A stretch of DNA of 64,000 nucleotides from Alteribacillus iranensis (GTDB taxonomy: Bacteria > Bacillota > Bacilli > Bacillales > Marinococcaceae): the NCBI RefSeq assembly GCF_900113025.1, contig NZ_FONT01000003.1:124001-188000 (forward strand). Direction: 5' to 3'. Positions 33,206-42,495 of this stretch are shown here, in pieces. Within the stretch, counting starts at the first letter, position 1. The number at the start of each line of letters is the position of its first letter. The position numbers and the translations under genes are program-made. The notes beneath the pieces were generated by a model that had not been told where the DNA came from, did not search any database, and worked only from the letters and a program-made list of their open reading frames with translations.

Positions 33206-34246
33206 ATGTTCGGTGGTTTATCGAAAGATTTAGGTATTGATTTAGGAACAGCAAACACATTAGTGTATGCGAAAGGGAAAGGAGTCGTCATCAGAGAACC
33301 TTCCGTTGTTGCAATGAGAAAAGATACAGGAACTATTGAAGCGGTTGGTAATGATGCGAAAAACATGATTGGCAGAACTCCCGGTAACATTGTAGCTATG
33401 CGTCCAATGAAAGACGGGGTCATTGCTGATTTTGATACGACTGCTACGATGGTTAAATATTTTATCGAACAAGCATTGAAAGATCGCTCTGTTTTCAGCC
33501 GAAAACCAAACGTGATGGTTTGTGTACCTTCTGGAATAACTGCGGTAGAAAAGCGAGCTGTGGAGGATGCCATCAAGCAAGCTGGTGCAAAAGAGGCTTA
33601 TACAATAGAAGAGCCTTTTGCCGCAGCCATTGGGGCAGACCTGCCCGTTTGGGAACCCACTGGCAGTATGGTCGTAGACATCGGCGGCGGTACCACAGAA
33701 GTGGCTATTATTTCGCTTGGCGGTATTGTGACAAGCCAATCGATTCGGGTTGCAGGTGATGAAATGGATGAATCCATCATTCAATATATTAAGAAGACCT
33801 ACAGCCTCATGATTGGGGAGCGGACAGCTGAAGCGTTGAAAATGGAGATCGGCTCGGCCGGAACTCCTTCTGACAAGGATATGGAAATTCGCGGACGCGA
33901 TATGGTCTCCGGATTGCCGAAGACGATTGCGGTGACGGCAAAAGAAATTGCAGGTGCTTTGTCTGAGACCGTCCATACAATTGTGGAAACAGTGAAAAGT
34001 ACACTTGAAAAGACCCCTCCGGAGCTAGCTGCCGATATAATGGATCGAGGCATCGTACTCACCGGTGGAGGCGCTATGCTGCACAATATCGATAAAGTGT
34101 TGAGTGATGAGACGAATATGCCGGTATTGATTGCCGAGAATCCACTGGATTGTGTAGCGATTGGTACGGGAAGAGCATTAGAGAATTTGCATCTGTTCCG
34201 GTCTAAGGCGGGTATTACGTCTCGATCAAACCGGAACATACAGTAG
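33206..34246 (+). CDS. mreB: rod shape-determining protein MreB
   Basis: A 346-residue bacterial actin that forms membrane-associated filaments directing lateral cell-wall synthesis. The phosphate-1 loop D-L-G-T-A-N-T at the N-terminus, [10 protein letters not shown] and L-T-G-G-G-A are the actin-fold nucleotide-binding motifs. The N-terminal M-F-G-G-L amphipathic start is typical. ATG 33206 has AAGGGAGA upstream. An in-frame GTG 27 nt earlier does not. It heads the mreB-mreC-mreD-minC-minD cluster in the conserved order. Confidence 0.97.
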   Translation: MFGGLSKDLGIDLGTANTLVYAKGKGVVIREPSVVAMRKDTGTIEAVGNDAKNMIGRTPGNIVAMRPMKDGVIADFDTTATMVKYFIEQALKDRSVFSRKPNVMVCVPSGITAVEKRAVEDAIKQAGAKEAYTIEEPFAAAIGADLPVWEPTGSMVVDIGGGTTEVAIISLGGIVTSQSIRVAGDEMDESIIQYIKKTYSLMIGERTAEALKMEIGSAGTPSDKDMEIRGRDMVSGLPKTIAVTAKEIAGALSETVHTIVETVKSTLEKTPPELAADIMDRGIVLTGGGAMLHNIDKVLSDETNMPVLIAENPLDCVAIGTGRALENLHLFRSKAGITSRSNRNIQ

Positions 34247-34260
34247 AGAGGGTGCGAACA

Positions 34261-35190
34261 ATGCCCCACTTTTTCTCAAATAAACGGCTTATTATTTTAA
34301 TGGTTAGCATCATTGTATTAGTAGCGCTCATCGGCTTTTCTATGAGAGACCGGGAAGCCGCAACTTGGCCGGAACGTTTTATCCGTGATACCGTTGGCGT
34401 TGCTCAATCTGTGTTCAGCCAGCCCGCTCATTTTGCAGCGGGTTTCTTTGGGGACATAAGAGACCTTTTAAACGTCTACGAGGAAAATAAACAGTTGAAA
34501 GCCCAGCTTGATGAATATGCTTCGTTATCTGCCGAATTAGATAGCGTCAAACAAGAGAATGAGACTTTGAAAGAAATGATTGACGCTGAAGAAAGCTTAA
34601 CGGATTATGTAATGAGAACAGCTCTCGTTATCCATCGAGCGCCAGACCAGTGGACGGAAACTATCGGGATTAACAAAGGTGAAAATGATGGTGTAAAGAA
34701 AGATATGGCAGTCGTCACGGCGGAAGGGTTGATTGGAAAAGTTGAGACCACGTCTGCCTTCACTTCTACCGTACAGCTCTTGTCTGACGGCAACCGGTCC
34801 AATCGAGTATCTGCTATGGTTAGTACGGAGGAAGACCCGGTTTACGCGTTTATTGAAGGTTGGGACGAAGAACGAGAAGGTCTTATGCTTCGCAAGATCG
34901 AATCGCACGCGGACATTGAAGCAGGTCAAAAAGTAATAACATCTGGTCTCGGAGGCGTGTTCCCGAGAGGGTTATCTATCGGTGAGATTGTAGAAGTAGA
35001 GGCCGATGAGTACGGGCTAACGTACAATGCACTTGTTAAGCCTTCTGCTGATTTCTATAACATCGAGCAAGTCAATGTGATTGAGAGGACGAGCGAAACG
35101 CTAGACCAAACATTAACTGAGGAGCCAGAAGAAGAGGAAGAAGAGGAGCCGGTTGAATTAAATGAAGAAGATATAGGGGGAGTATCATGA
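34261..35190 (+). CDS. mreC: rod shape-determining protein MreC
   Basis: A 309-residue protein with one N-terminal membrane helix (about 10-28), a coiled coil (about 65-105) and two beta-barrel domains (about 115-270), plus an acidic Glu-rich C-terminal tail longer than usual. MreC links MreB filaments to cell-wall synthases outside the membrane. ATG 34261 has GAGAGGG 8 nt upstream. GTG 34252 overlaps that site. The stop overlaps the mreD start by 4 bp. Confidence 0.95.
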   Translation: MPHFFSNKRLIILMVSIIVLVALIGFSMRDREAATWPERFIRDTVGVAQSVFSQPAHFAAGFFGDIRDLLNVYEENKQLKAQLDEYASLSAELDSVKQENETLKEMIDAEESLTDYVMRTALVIHRAPDQWTETIGINKGENDGVKKDMAVVTAEGLIGKVETTSAFTSTVQLLSDGNRSNRVSAMVSTEEDPVYAFIEGWDEEREGLMLRKIESHADIEAGQKVITSGLGGVFPRGLSIGEIVEVEADEYGLTYNALVKPSADFYNIEQVNVIERTSETLDQTLTEEPEEEEEEEPVELNEEDIGGVS

Positions 35191-35711
35191 TTCGTTTTGC
35201 CCTTCCTTTTATATTGTTTCTTCTTTTTCTTTTAGAAGGTACTTGGTTTCAAGTATTTGTTTCGCCCTCTCTCTTCGAAAATGCAGTGCTCGTTCCTCGA
35301 TTTACTCTCATTGCTATCGTGTTAACAGCTATCTTTCGCGGCCCGCTGACCGGTGTGATTGTAGGTGCAGCAACTGGTTTACTTTACGATTTTGTGTATA
35401 CTGATTTATTAGGCATTTATATGTTCAGTCTAGGTTTTACTGCGTATATCAGTTCATTTACGTATCATGCTGTTCGTGTGAGCTATGCGTGGCAAGTGAT
35501 TATAATTCTTGGTGCTATATTCGTGTTTGAATGGATGACATATGGTCTTTATTATGTCATTGGATATACTGAAATAATCTTTGAAGAATTCTTTATTATG
35601 CGTCTTGTACCTTCCTGGATACTGAACGGCGTCGTTGCTTTATTCCTACTTTATCCGTTCCGTACATTGTTTCATCGACTGGAAGAATACGAGGAGCTTC
35701 AGAAACGTTAA
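35187..35711 (+). CDS. mreD: rod shape-determining protein MreD
   Basis: A 174-residue membrane protein with five to six helices, the usual size for MreD (172 in B. subtilis), which acts with MreC and RodA in lateral wall growth. It starts at ATG 35187 inside the mreC stop (ATGA overlap) behind GGGGG, so translation is coupled. It is hydrophobic throughout, with a short charged C-terminus. Confidence 0.93.
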   Translation: MIRFALPFILFLLFLLEGTWFQVFVSPSLFENAVLVPRFTLIAIVLTAIFRGPLTGVIVGAATGLLYDFVYTDLLGIYMFSLGFTAYISSFTYHAVRVSYAWQVIIILGAIFVFEWMTYGLYYVIGYTEIIFEEFFIMRLVPSWILNGVVALFLLYPFRTLFHRLEEYEELQKR

Positions 35712-35809
35712 CCGTTTATCGTGTTTTTCTGCATGGTTTCGATAAAACGTGGCAGGAATTTAAAAGTTCTGTGTGGAAGGTAAGTACAACCGTCGAAAAG
35801 GTGATGATT

Positions 35810-36529
35810 ATGGCGCAACTCGCAGAGGTGAAAGCAATGAATACAGGGCCTGCTAAAAACCTTGTTACCATAAAAGGGACGAAAGAAGGTCTGACTGTTT
35901 TTCTTAACGACCAATGTTCTTATGATGCACTAACGGAAGAGCTGAAAGAAAAAGTAGCTCGAGACCACCAGGCATTTGGCAATGGCCCTGAAGTAGAGGT
36001 AAAGGTAGACGTCGGTTACCGTTTTTTAACAAAGGAACAAGAACATCAAATAATAAGTCTGCTTGAAGAAGCGGATCCGATAAAAGTAAAAGAGATCCAG
36101 ACGGAAGTGATCAGCCGGGAAGAAGCCCGGAAAGAAAGGGAAGAAACAGGGATCACTTCTTATTCTCAGATTATCCGTTCTGGTCAAGATATTCGGGTAA
36201 AAGGTGATTTATATCTTTTAGGTGATGTAAACCCGGGAGGTACGATTCAGGCAACAGGGAGTATTTTTGTACTTGGTACTCTGAAGGGAACTGCTAGAGC
36301 AGGAATTGACGGAGATTTACGAGCAGTCGTAGGAGCTTCAGTGATGGATCCCCACCAATTGTCCATTGCGGGAACGTACTTCCATGCTCCAGAGCGACAT
36401 GAAAAAAAAGAAAAAGGACCATTATATAAAGAGCCTGTGTTTGCATACATAAGTGAGAGGGAGAAAGAAATTGCTTTTGAAAAGACACGGCTTTTATACC
36501 AAATGAAACGTGATATAGAAAAGGATTAA
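35810..36529 (+). CDS. minC: septum site-determining protein MinC
   Basis: A 239-residue MinC: N-terminal domain (about 12-100, beginning N-L-V-T-I-K-G-T-K-E-G-L) that blocks FtsZ assembly, and a C-terminal beta-helix (about 115-215; G-Q-D-I-R-V-K-G-D-L-Y, G-G-T-I-Q-A-T-G) that binds MinD. ATG 35810 is chosen because AAAGG lies 8 nt upstream. Other in-frame starts at 35771 and 35804 fit the ribosome binding site less well. minD follows after 104 bp. Confidence 0.94.
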   Translation: MAQLAEVKAMNTGPAKNLVTIKGTKEGLTVFLNDQCSYDALTEELKEKVARDHQAFGNGPEVEVKVDVGYRFLTKEQEHQIISLLEEADPIKVKEIQTEVISREEARKEREETGITSYSQIIRSGQDIRVKGDLYLLGDVNPGGTIQATGSIFVLGTLKGTARAGIDGDLRAVVGASVMDPHQLSIAGTYFHAPERHEKKEKGPLYKEPVFAYISEREKEIAFEKTRLLYQMKRDIEKD

Positions 36530-36633
36530 CCACGTGAGGTAAGAACTGGGATAGATAGACCGGCCCGGCCGCCTATATTCATCGCGGCTGCAGGGGCTTT
36601 TTTCGCTTTTCGTATTGGGAAGGAGGAATTGCA

Positions 36634-37431
36634 GTGGGAGAGGCAATTGTAGTAACATCTGGAAAAGGTGGTGTTGGGAAGACGACCACCTCGGCTAATA
36701 TCGGTACGGCCCTGGCGCTACAAGGAAAAAACGTATGTCTGATGGATACAGATATTGGACTCCGTAATCTGGACGTAGTAATGGGGCTTGAGAATCGTAT
36801 TATATATGACCTGGTTGATGCGGCAGAAGGACGATGCCGTGTCAAGCAGGCTCTCATCAAAGATAAACGTTTTGATTGCCTTCATTTGCTGCCCGCAGCC
36901 CAAACAAAAGATAAATCTGCGGTTAACCCAGCTCAGATGAAAGCTATAGTAGACGAGCTAAAACCTGATTATGATTACATTATTATAGATTGCCCGGCAG
37001 GGATCGAACAAGGATACAAAAATGCAGTCTCAGGAGCAGATCAAGCTATTGTTGTAACGACTCCGGATACATCTGCCGTAAGAGATGCTGATCGGATTGT
37101 CGGTTTGCTGGAACAAGAAGACATTGATCCGCCTAAGCTAGTCGTTAACCGAGTAAGAAGCCAGCTCGCGAGCCAAGGTGACATGCTCGATGTAGATGAT
37201 GTCGTTTCTACATTAGCCATTGATTTACTCGGAATGATCGTTGATGATGAAGAAGTGATAAAAGCGGCACACCGCGGGGAGCCAATTGTCATGAATCCAA
37301 ACAGCCGTGCGTCCCTAGGTTATAGAAATATTGCTCGGAGAATTCTTGGAGAATCTGTACCACTTATGGCAGTGGAAGAGAAAAAGAGTTTTTTTGCTAA
37401 AGTGAAAAGTATGCTCGGATTAAAAGCATAA
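36634..37431 (+). CDS. minD: septum site-determining ATPase MinD
   Basis: A 265-residue ParA/MinD ATPase with the deviant Walker A K-G-G-V-G-K-T-T from residue 11, D-T-D-I-G-L and I-I-D-C-P-A-G switch motifs, and a C-terminal amphipathic membrane-targeting helix (F-F-A-K-V-K-S-M-L-G-L-K). It recruits MinC to the membrane to prevent polar septation. GTG 36634 follows AAGGAGGAA. A strong terminator closes the mre-min cluster. Confidence 0.97.
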   Translation: MGEAIVVTSGKGGVGKTTTSANIGTALALQGKNVCLMDTDIGLRNLDVVMGLENRIIYDLVDAAEGRCRVKQALIKDKRFDCLHLLPAAQTKDKSAVNPAQMKAIVDELKPDYDYIIIDCPAGIEQGYKNAVSGADQAIVVTTPDTSAVRDADRIVGLLEQEDIDPPKLVVNRVRSQLASQGDMLDVDDVVSTLAIDLLGMIVDDEEVIKAAHRGEPIVMNPNSRASLGYRNIARRILGESVPLMAVEEKKSFFAKVKSMLGLKA

Positions 37432-37443
37432 CACCTGTCTAAA

Positions 37444-37476
37444 ACAGCCGAACGAAAAACGTCGGCTGTTTTTTTC
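37444..37476 (+). terminator. terminator after minD
   Basis: ACAGCCGA/TCGGCTGT (37444-37451 with 37462-37469) is followed by T7. Confidence 0.92.
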
Positions 37477-37758
37477 TTGCTATGTAGGAAATGATACATT
37501 GACTTTTGTTCCTTGTCTTAACTGAAAATTTTGTTTTTTCATATCTGTATGGTATAGTAGGTATATCAACCTCACATGTTATACAGTCTGCTTTTTCTAT
37601 TCAAATAACCTCCATTTTCATCTCTCATTTCGCGCCAATTCACGTATGAAATACAGGGAACTGGAATAAAATAATAAAACCACATACAACAGTTCAAGTC
37701 GGAAGAGTACAGAGCCCATGTCAAGTAAAATTCCTGAATAGCAAAGGAGGGACTCTGG
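37477..37758 (+). promoter_or_regulatory. upstream region of the 57-codon gene
   Basis: About 280 bp without a gene. TTGTTT (37531-37536) and TATAGT (37553-37558) with 16-bp spacing is the best promoter candidate and would give a leader of about 190 nt. I did not recognise a known RNA class in it. Confidence 0.4.
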
Positions 37759-37932
37759 ATGACCACTTCGTATGATAATATGTTAACGGCGGAAGAAAAA
37801 GAGCAAATGGACGAGCTGAGGGAAAAAGCGATGCGATCAGATAGCGAAGTCTATATGAAGCAATATACTACACAGATGGCTCTTTTATATGAACGGGCCC
37901 GTTTACGTAGAGAAAAAAGCCACACTTCATAA
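37759..37932 (+). CDS. small helical protein, 57 residues, unknown function
   Basis: A 57-residue frame from ATG 37759 with a full AAAGGAGG ribosome binding site 8 nt upstream. The product begins M-T-T-S-Y-D-N-M-L-T and is rich in Glu, Lys, Arg and Met, predicted mostly helical, without membrane segment or cysteine. It lies between minD and the deaminase gene. Its TAA stop (37930-37932) is also the first three bases of a repeat element. A terminator lies just beyond that repeat, so the repeat may have separated the gene from its terminator. No family recognised. Confidence 0.65.
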   Translation: MTTSYDNMLTAEEKEQMDELREKAMRSDSEVYMKQYTTQMALLYERARLRREKSHTS

Positions 37933-38086
37933 GAAAAGCGCAAGCGCCTTGGCTTGCACAGGAGGTGCTGACTTTTGCGTTATACACAGGACGTGTATGT
38001 TTTTAGCAAAAGATCATTCAACTATGGGCCTCCGAGCGAGTAGGCGCTGGAGCTAGACATCACTCCATGAATGTTATAATTTCTTA
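37930..38086 (+). repeat. TAAGAAAAGCG repeat element, 157-bp copy
   Basis: It starts TAAGAAAAGCGCAAGCGCC and ends GAATGTTATAATTTCTTA, so the ends are a 7-bp inverted repeat TAAGAAA/TTTCTTA. The last 45 bp (GGCGCTGGAGCTAGACATCA, then CTCCATGAATGTTATA) match the 45778-46041 copy read in reverse. An internal hairpin is TACAC/GTGTA. Confidence 0.85.
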
Positions 38087-38099
38087 TCTCATAAAAAAA

Positions 38100-38124
38100 G
38101 CAGCCAGGAATGGCTGTCTTTTTT
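38100..38124 (+). terminator. terminator beyond the repeat
   Basis: CAGCCA/TGGCTG (38101-38106 with 38111-38116), loop GGAA, is followed by a T-rich run. Probably the terminator of the 57-codon gene. Confidence 0.75.
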
Positions 38125-38226
38125 GTGTATAGAAGCTATGACGCATCGCAGTTCGTAGTCCCTTCGCACGATCACTCTGTATATATTACGCAAATAGCAA
38201 TGCCTCCTGAGCAAGTCAGGTCACTT

Positions 38227-38676
38227 TTATTTTCGTTTGTTCCAATACTGTAAGGGTGACGTCTTGGCCTCAGTAAGAGGCATATAAGACATTGTCAGTT
38301 GGCGGTTGTCACGGGCTTTTCCTAGTTCTTCATACATGAAGGTGGAAGAAAAACCAACTTCGTTTGCCTCTTCTATGGATTCCGCATAGTACACTTTCTG
38401 AATTCCCGCATAATAGATTGCAGTTAAACACATAGGACACGGTTCTCCACTTGCATACATGATACAGTTACTTAAATCGTTTGTTTGAAGTTTTTCTTGG
38501 GCTTTTCTGATTGCAATCATTTCCGCATGCCCACTTACATCGTACGTAAGGTGTAATTCATTCACCCCTTCAGAGATAATGTTCCCTTCCATCGCCAAGA
38601 CAGCCCCAAATGGTTGTCCTCCTTGTTTTACATTGTGAACGGCTAGTTCCACAGCTCTTGCCATAAACGTATCCAT
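38227..38676 (-). CDS. guaD: guanine deaminase-like nucleoside/nucleobase deaminase
   Basis: A 149-residue zinc-dependent cytidine-deaminase-fold enzyme with the catalytic H-A-E and P-C-P-M-C motifs. The size and the C-terminal region (F-S-S-T-F-M-Y-E-E-L) resemble B. subtilis guanine deaminase GuaD (156 residues), which converts guanine to xanthine. A related substrate such as another aminated base is possible. ATG 38676 is chosen because AAAGGAGGG lies 9 nt upstream. A longer frame from 38706 includes that site. It faces away from spoIVFA. Confidence 0.82.
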   Translation of the reverse strand: MDTFMARAVELAVHNVKQGGQPFGAVLAMEGNIISEGVNELHLTYDVSGHAEMIAIRKAQEKLQTNDLSNCIMYASGEPCPMCLTAIYYAGIQKVYYAESIEEANEVGFSSTFMYEELGKARDNRQLTMSYMPLTEAKTSPLQYWNKRK

Positions 38677-38858
38677 TGTCACAGTCCCTCCTTTCTCGTA
38701 TGCCACTCTTGCTTATGTCCTTACATGTGTTTTCTCTATTATCATAACAAGCTACGGAAACAATGTCATAGTCCCATACCCCTATCTCATATAATGAACG
38801 GCAAGAGAAGATAAACAAGCTAGAAGGCGATAGAAACATAGACAAAGGAGGAAATCGA

Positions 38859-39653
38859 ATGGCTAGAAATATGAATAAGATACGAAGACAATTGGAAAGC
38901 AAACGAAAAAAAAGGCCGTTAAGAAATAAAGAAGGCGAAGCAAAGTATACGTTTTACCCTCACCACGCTGATGCACCTTACCATGAGCCTGAATTTTATA
39001 AATGGCAGGAGTGGGATAATAAAAAGTCTGTGGACAAGCCGGAGGTAAAGCAAAATGGAGCATGGATTCTGCAGAGTTTAGCGGCGGTTACATTATTTCT
39101 TCTCATCGGTATTTTATTTCAGACAAATCATCCCGCTCTCGAAGGAGCAAGGTCGTTTGTTGCGACATCTTTTGAGGAAGAATTTCCGTTCGCAGAAGCA
39201 ACAGCATGGTATGAGGAAACGTTCGGTAGTCCCTTAGCGTTTCTCCCTTTCCAAGATAGTTTAGAACGTCCTGTTGCCAAAGAAACACCGGAGCAAGTCA
39301 CACCGCTTGCTGTACCTGTATCAGGGACGATTACGGAATCCTTTTCAGAGAACGGCAAAGGCATTGTTTTAAATACTGGAGAGAAAGAAACAGTGGAAGC
39401 TGTGAAAGGGGGAGTGATTATTCATGCTGGACCTCATGAAGAATGGGATTTAGCGGTAGCTGTGCAACACTACGAAGGCGGGGAATCATGGTATGGACTG
39501 CTTGACCAAGTGGATGTAAAACTCTATGATCACGTAACGAGCGGGACAACAATAGGGAGAGTGAGCGGCAAAGAGGAAGAGGGCCGTTATTCACTAGCTA
39601 TGAAAGAAAAAGGAGAATATATAGATCCGGCGGACGTGATTTCGATTGAGTAA
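38859..39653 (+). CDS. spoIVFA: stage IV sporulation protein FA
   Basis: A 264-residue protein, the same length as B. subtilis SpoIVFA. A basic cytoplasmic N-terminus (1-60) is followed by one membrane helix (about 68-86) and an M23/LytM-type domain (about 145-262) that lacks the usual zinc ligands, as expected of SpoIVFA. It holds the protease SpoIVFB inactive in the outer forespore membrane until the signal from SpoIVB. ATG 38859 has AAAGGAGG upstream. The end overlaps spoIVFB by 8 bp. Confidence 0.92.
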   Translation: MARNMNKIRRQLESKRKKRPLRNKEGEAKYTFYPHHADAPYHEPEFYKWQEWDNKKSVDKPEVKQNGAWILQSLAAVTLFLLIGILFQTNHPALEGARSFVATSFEEEFPFAEATAWYEETFGSPLAFLPFQDSLERPVAKETPEQVTPLAVPVSGTITESFSENGKGIVLNTGEKETVEAVKGGVIIHAGPHEEWDLAVAVQHYEGGESWYGLLDQVDVKLYDHVTSGTTIGRVSGKEEEGRYSLAMKEKGEYIDPADVISIE

Positions 39654-40509
39654 TTATGAGAAAACGATCTTTCGATTCCATCCTTTATTTTGGGTGATAG
39701 CCGGGATTGCAGTGTTTACCGGCTTTTTTTATGACTTATTGCTATTGTTTCTCATCGTTCTAACTCACGAAATGGGACACGCGGCAGCAGCTTTCCATTT
39801 TAAATGGAGAGTGAAAAAGATAGAATTGCTCCCGTTTGGCGGGGTGATGGAAACATCAGAGAATGGAAGCCGGCCGCTTCACGAGGAAGTAATGGTAGCA
39901 GTTGCTGGGCCGTTTATGCATATACCGTTGATATTGCTCTCTTTTTTTCTCGTTTCTTTTCACTTCTGGCAGCCCGCTGATCATACGATGTTTCTTCATT
40001 ACAATCTTGTTCTGCTTTGCTTTAACTTGTTGCCGATATGGCCTTTAGATGGAGGGAAGCTTCTGCAAGCTTTTCTCTCCTCACGGTTATCCTTTTATCA
40101 CGCCCAAAAAGTGATGTGGAAAATGTCTTGTTTTTTTTTATGTACTGGTGCAGCACTGTTTTTTTATCTTTTTCCCTACCATTTACAAGCATGGATGCTG
40201 TTTCTCTTTTTTATCATCGTGCATTACACAGAATGGAAACAGCAGCCGTATCGATTTTTTCGATTTTTACTCGAACGAGAAAAAAAAGCCCATCCCTCAC
40301 CTCACACGTTACCTGAGGAAGAGAAAATAATATCGTTTTCAGAAAGCCCGTGGGATGTAGCCAAAAAGATTCGTTCGAACCGATATCATCAGTTTTTAAT
40401 GAAAGAAAATGGACAAACTGTACCTGAATCTTATATCCTTGAAGCAATCATATCAGAAGGAACAGGCAGGACTCCTGTGAAAGAACAATTATCTTTCTTC
40501 AAAAAGTAG
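39646..40509 (+). CDS. spoIVFB: stage IV sporulation protease FB (site-2 protease)
   Basis: A 287-residue polytopic metalloprotease (288 in B. subtilis) that releases active sigma-K by cleaving pro-sigma-K. The zinc site is H41-E-M-G-H45, with the third ligand D136 in W-P-L-D-G-G. A C-terminal CBS-like segment follows from about residue 210. It starts at TTG 39646 inside the spoIVFA end, so translation is coupled. The ribosome binding site is weak. Expression would be under the mother-cell factor sigma-E, by family knowledge. Confidence 0.94.
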   Translation: MSNYEKTIFRFHPLFWVIAGIAVFTGFFYDLLLLFLIVLTHEMGHAAAAFHFKWRVKKIELLPFGGVMETSENGSRPLHEEVMVAVAGPFMHIPLILLSFFLVSFHFWQPADHTMFLHYNLVLLCFNLLPIWPLDGGKLLQAFLSSRLSFYHAQKVMWKMSCFFLCTGAALFFYLFPYHLQAWMLFLFFIIVHYTEWKQQPYRFFRFLLEREKKAHPSPHTLPEEEKIISFSESPWDVAKKIRSNRYHQFLMKENGQTVPESYILEAIISEGTGRTPVKEQLSFFKK

Positions 40510-40531
40510 CGGGAATAAATGAGGTGCAGTT

Positions 40532-42034
40532 ATGTATGAAATTATTTGTAATACAGCGACGACAGAAAAAAGAGCGGCAGTAAAGAAGAATGGGGAACTG
40601 ATGGAGATACGGATTGAACACCCGGATGATAACCGGATGGCGGGAAATATTTATAAGGGAAGAGTTAAAGATGTCATCCCAGGCATGGAAGCAGCTTTTG
40701 TAGATATAGGACGTGAGAAAAATGGTTATCTTTCCCGCAATGAATTGATTAGTTACAAAAGTAGCAGAGACCCCGACACTGAGAAATCAAGACGAAGTAT
40801 ATCAGAGTTTATTACAGAGGGACAAGAAATCATAGTTCAAGTAACGAAAGAAGAATTCGGTGACAAAGGGGCGCGTTTGACTGAAAATGTGACCATTCCT
40901 GGAGCGTATACTGTGTACATGCCTGCGGGCAGTTATATAGGAGTTTCCAAACGAATGAGTACAGAAGAGAAGCGGGAGAGGTGGCGTCAAAAAGCAAAGA
41001 ATATGCTTTTGGGTGATGAAGGAATCATTATTCGGACGATGTGCGAGCATATCTCAGAAAATCTCGTGAAAAAAGACCTTCAATATTTGAGGGAAGATTG
41101 GGAAGAAACATTGAGAAAAGCGCAGCATCAGCAGCCTCCTACGCTTATTTATCAAGAGAGCGGAATATTAGCACGTCTTCTTCGTGATTACCCAATAGAA
41201 AAGGTAGATACCATGTGGCTTGACCATCAGCCGGATGTACAATATATGAAGAGGTTTGTACGTGACCACGAGGAACATATAAAGAAGATGAAATATTACA
41301 CGGAGAAAGAAAATATCTTTTCTAAAAAAGGTGTAGAAAAACAGCTGGACCGAGCCTTGCAGCCTAAAGTCTGGTTGAAGAGCGGCGGATTTATCATCAT
41401 CGAGCATACAGAAGCTATGACCGTAGTAGACGTGAATACCGGACGATTTACAGGAAAAGCGAATCTAGAAGAAACGATTCGAAAAACAAATATAGAAGCT
41501 GCAGAAGAAATTGCACGCCAACTGCGGCTGCGTGATATATCAGGGATCATCATTATAGATTTTATTGATATGAAGGAAGAAAAAAATAAAGATCAAGTCT
41601 TGTCGACGTTTCAACAAGCTCTAAAAGAGGATAGAACCACGACTAACGTGAGAGGTTTTAGCCCGCTTGGTTTAGTAGAAATGACAAGGAAGAAAGTGAG
41701 ACGAAGCCTTGCGGATACGATGTTCGAAAGTTGCAAAACGTGTCGGGGAGGAAAAGCACTGTCAAGAAAAGCACTGGTCTTCAGGCTGGAACGCCTCATT
41801 CATGAACATCGGGAGGAAGAGGCAGAAGCGCTAGTAATTGAAATTCCTGAACGTGTGATCCGGTGGCTGGAGGAAGAGACGGAACTCGTGAATAAATGGC
41901 AAGAGCGTTATTCATTTTGTATCTACTTGTGTGCCCATGAAAGTCATGAATCGATAGACATCCGTTTTATGGGCGGGAAAAAAGAAGCAGAAGAGCGTGT
42001 AGAGAAATGGCCAGGTTTATGCCTGGAAGTGTAA
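40532..42034 (+). CDS. rng: ribonuclease E/G family endoribonuclease
   Basis: A 500-residue RNase G-type enzyme. An S1 RNA-binding domain occupies about residues 35-125. The catalytic magnesium aspartates are D300 (V-V-D-V-N-T-G-R-F) and D343 (I-I-D-F-I-D), and the zinc-link cysteines are C-K-T-C near residue 400. B. subtilis lacks RNase E/G, but several alkaliphilic and thermophilic Bacillaceae carry this gene between spoIVFB and rplU. It may process rRNA and decay mRNA alongside RNase Y. ATG 40532 follows GAGGTG. Confidence 0.94.
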   Translation: MYEIICNTATTEKRAAVKKNGELMEIRIEHPDDNRMAGNIYKGRVKDVIPGMEAAFVDIGREKNGYLSRNELISYKSSRDPDTEKSRRSISEFITEGQEIIVQVTKEEFGDKGARLTENVTIPGAYTVYMPAGSYIGVSKRMSTEEKRERWRQKAKNMLLGDEGIIIRTMCEHISENLVKKDLQYLREDWEETLRKAQHQQPPTLIYQESGILARLLRDYPIEKVDTMWLDHQPDVQYMKRFVRDHEEHIKKMKYYTEKENIFSKKGVEKQLDRALQPKVWLKSGGFIIIEHTEAMTVVDVNTGRFTGKANLEETIRKTNIEAAEEIARQLRLRDISGIIIIDFIDMKEEKNKDQVLSTFQQALKEDRTTTNVRGFSPLGLVEMTRKKVRRSLADTMFESCKTCRGGKALSRKALVFRLERLIHEHREEEAEALVIEIPERVIRWLEEETELVNKWQERYSFCIYLCAHESHESIDIRFMGGKKEAEERVEKWPGLCLEV

Positions 42035-42063
42035 TTGACACAGGAATAGCCGTATGGTATGAT
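42035..42063 (+). promoter_or_regulatory. rplU operon promoter
   Basis: A perfect TTGACA (42035-42040) and TATGAT (42058-42063) with 17-bp spacing start immediately after the rng stop. Confidence 0.88.
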
Positions 42064-42069
42064 TTCTTT

Positions 42070-42174
42070 TGTTAGTTGTTTGGTTTCGCACCCAAACTAC
42101 AACCGCGCATATGCAGGTTATAAGTCCAATAGAGGCACCTGCATTGGCGAGTCTGAGTCATAGGAGGTGCTCGA
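42070..42174 (+). ncRNA. L21 ribosomal leader
   Basis: The 5' leader of rplU carries CGCACCC...ACTACAACCGCGC and a downstream hairpin (GCAGGT...GCACCTGC region), matching what I know of the Bacillus L21 leader motif. It is thought to bind L21 or a partner and autoregulate the operon. Confidence 0.72.
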
Positions 42175-42483
42175 ATGTACGCAATCATTGAAACTGGCGG
42201 TAAGCAAGTGAAAGTGGAAGAAGGTCAAGAAGTTTACATCGAAAAGCTTGATGCTTCTGAAGGCGATGAAGTAACTTTTGATAATGTTGTATTTGTAGGC
42301 GGGGATAACGCAAAAGTTGGTGCGCCATATGTCGACGGTGCAAAAGTAACTGCGAAAGTGGACAAACATGGACGCCAAAAGAAAATCACTGTGTTCAAAT
42401 ACAAGAGAAGAAAAAATTATCGTCGTAAACAAGGTCACCGTCAGCCGTATACAAAAGTTGTTATCGAAAAAATCGAAGCATAA
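42175..42483 (+). CDS. rplU: 50S ribosomal protein L21
   Basis: A 102-residue protein, identical in length to B. subtilis L21, with the conserved opening [14 protein letters not shown] and the basic C-terminal [13 protein letters not shown]. It binds 23S rRNA. ATG 42175 has AGGAGGTG upstream. It is followed by prp and rpmA in one operon, in the universal Firmicute order. Confidence 0.99.
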   Translation: MYAIIETGGKQVKVEEGQEVYIEKLDASEGDEVTFDNVVFVGGDNAKVGAPYVDGAKVTAKVDKHGRQKKITVFKYKRRKNYRRKQGHRQPYTKVVIEKIEA

Positions 42484-42495
42484 AGGCTGTCGAGT

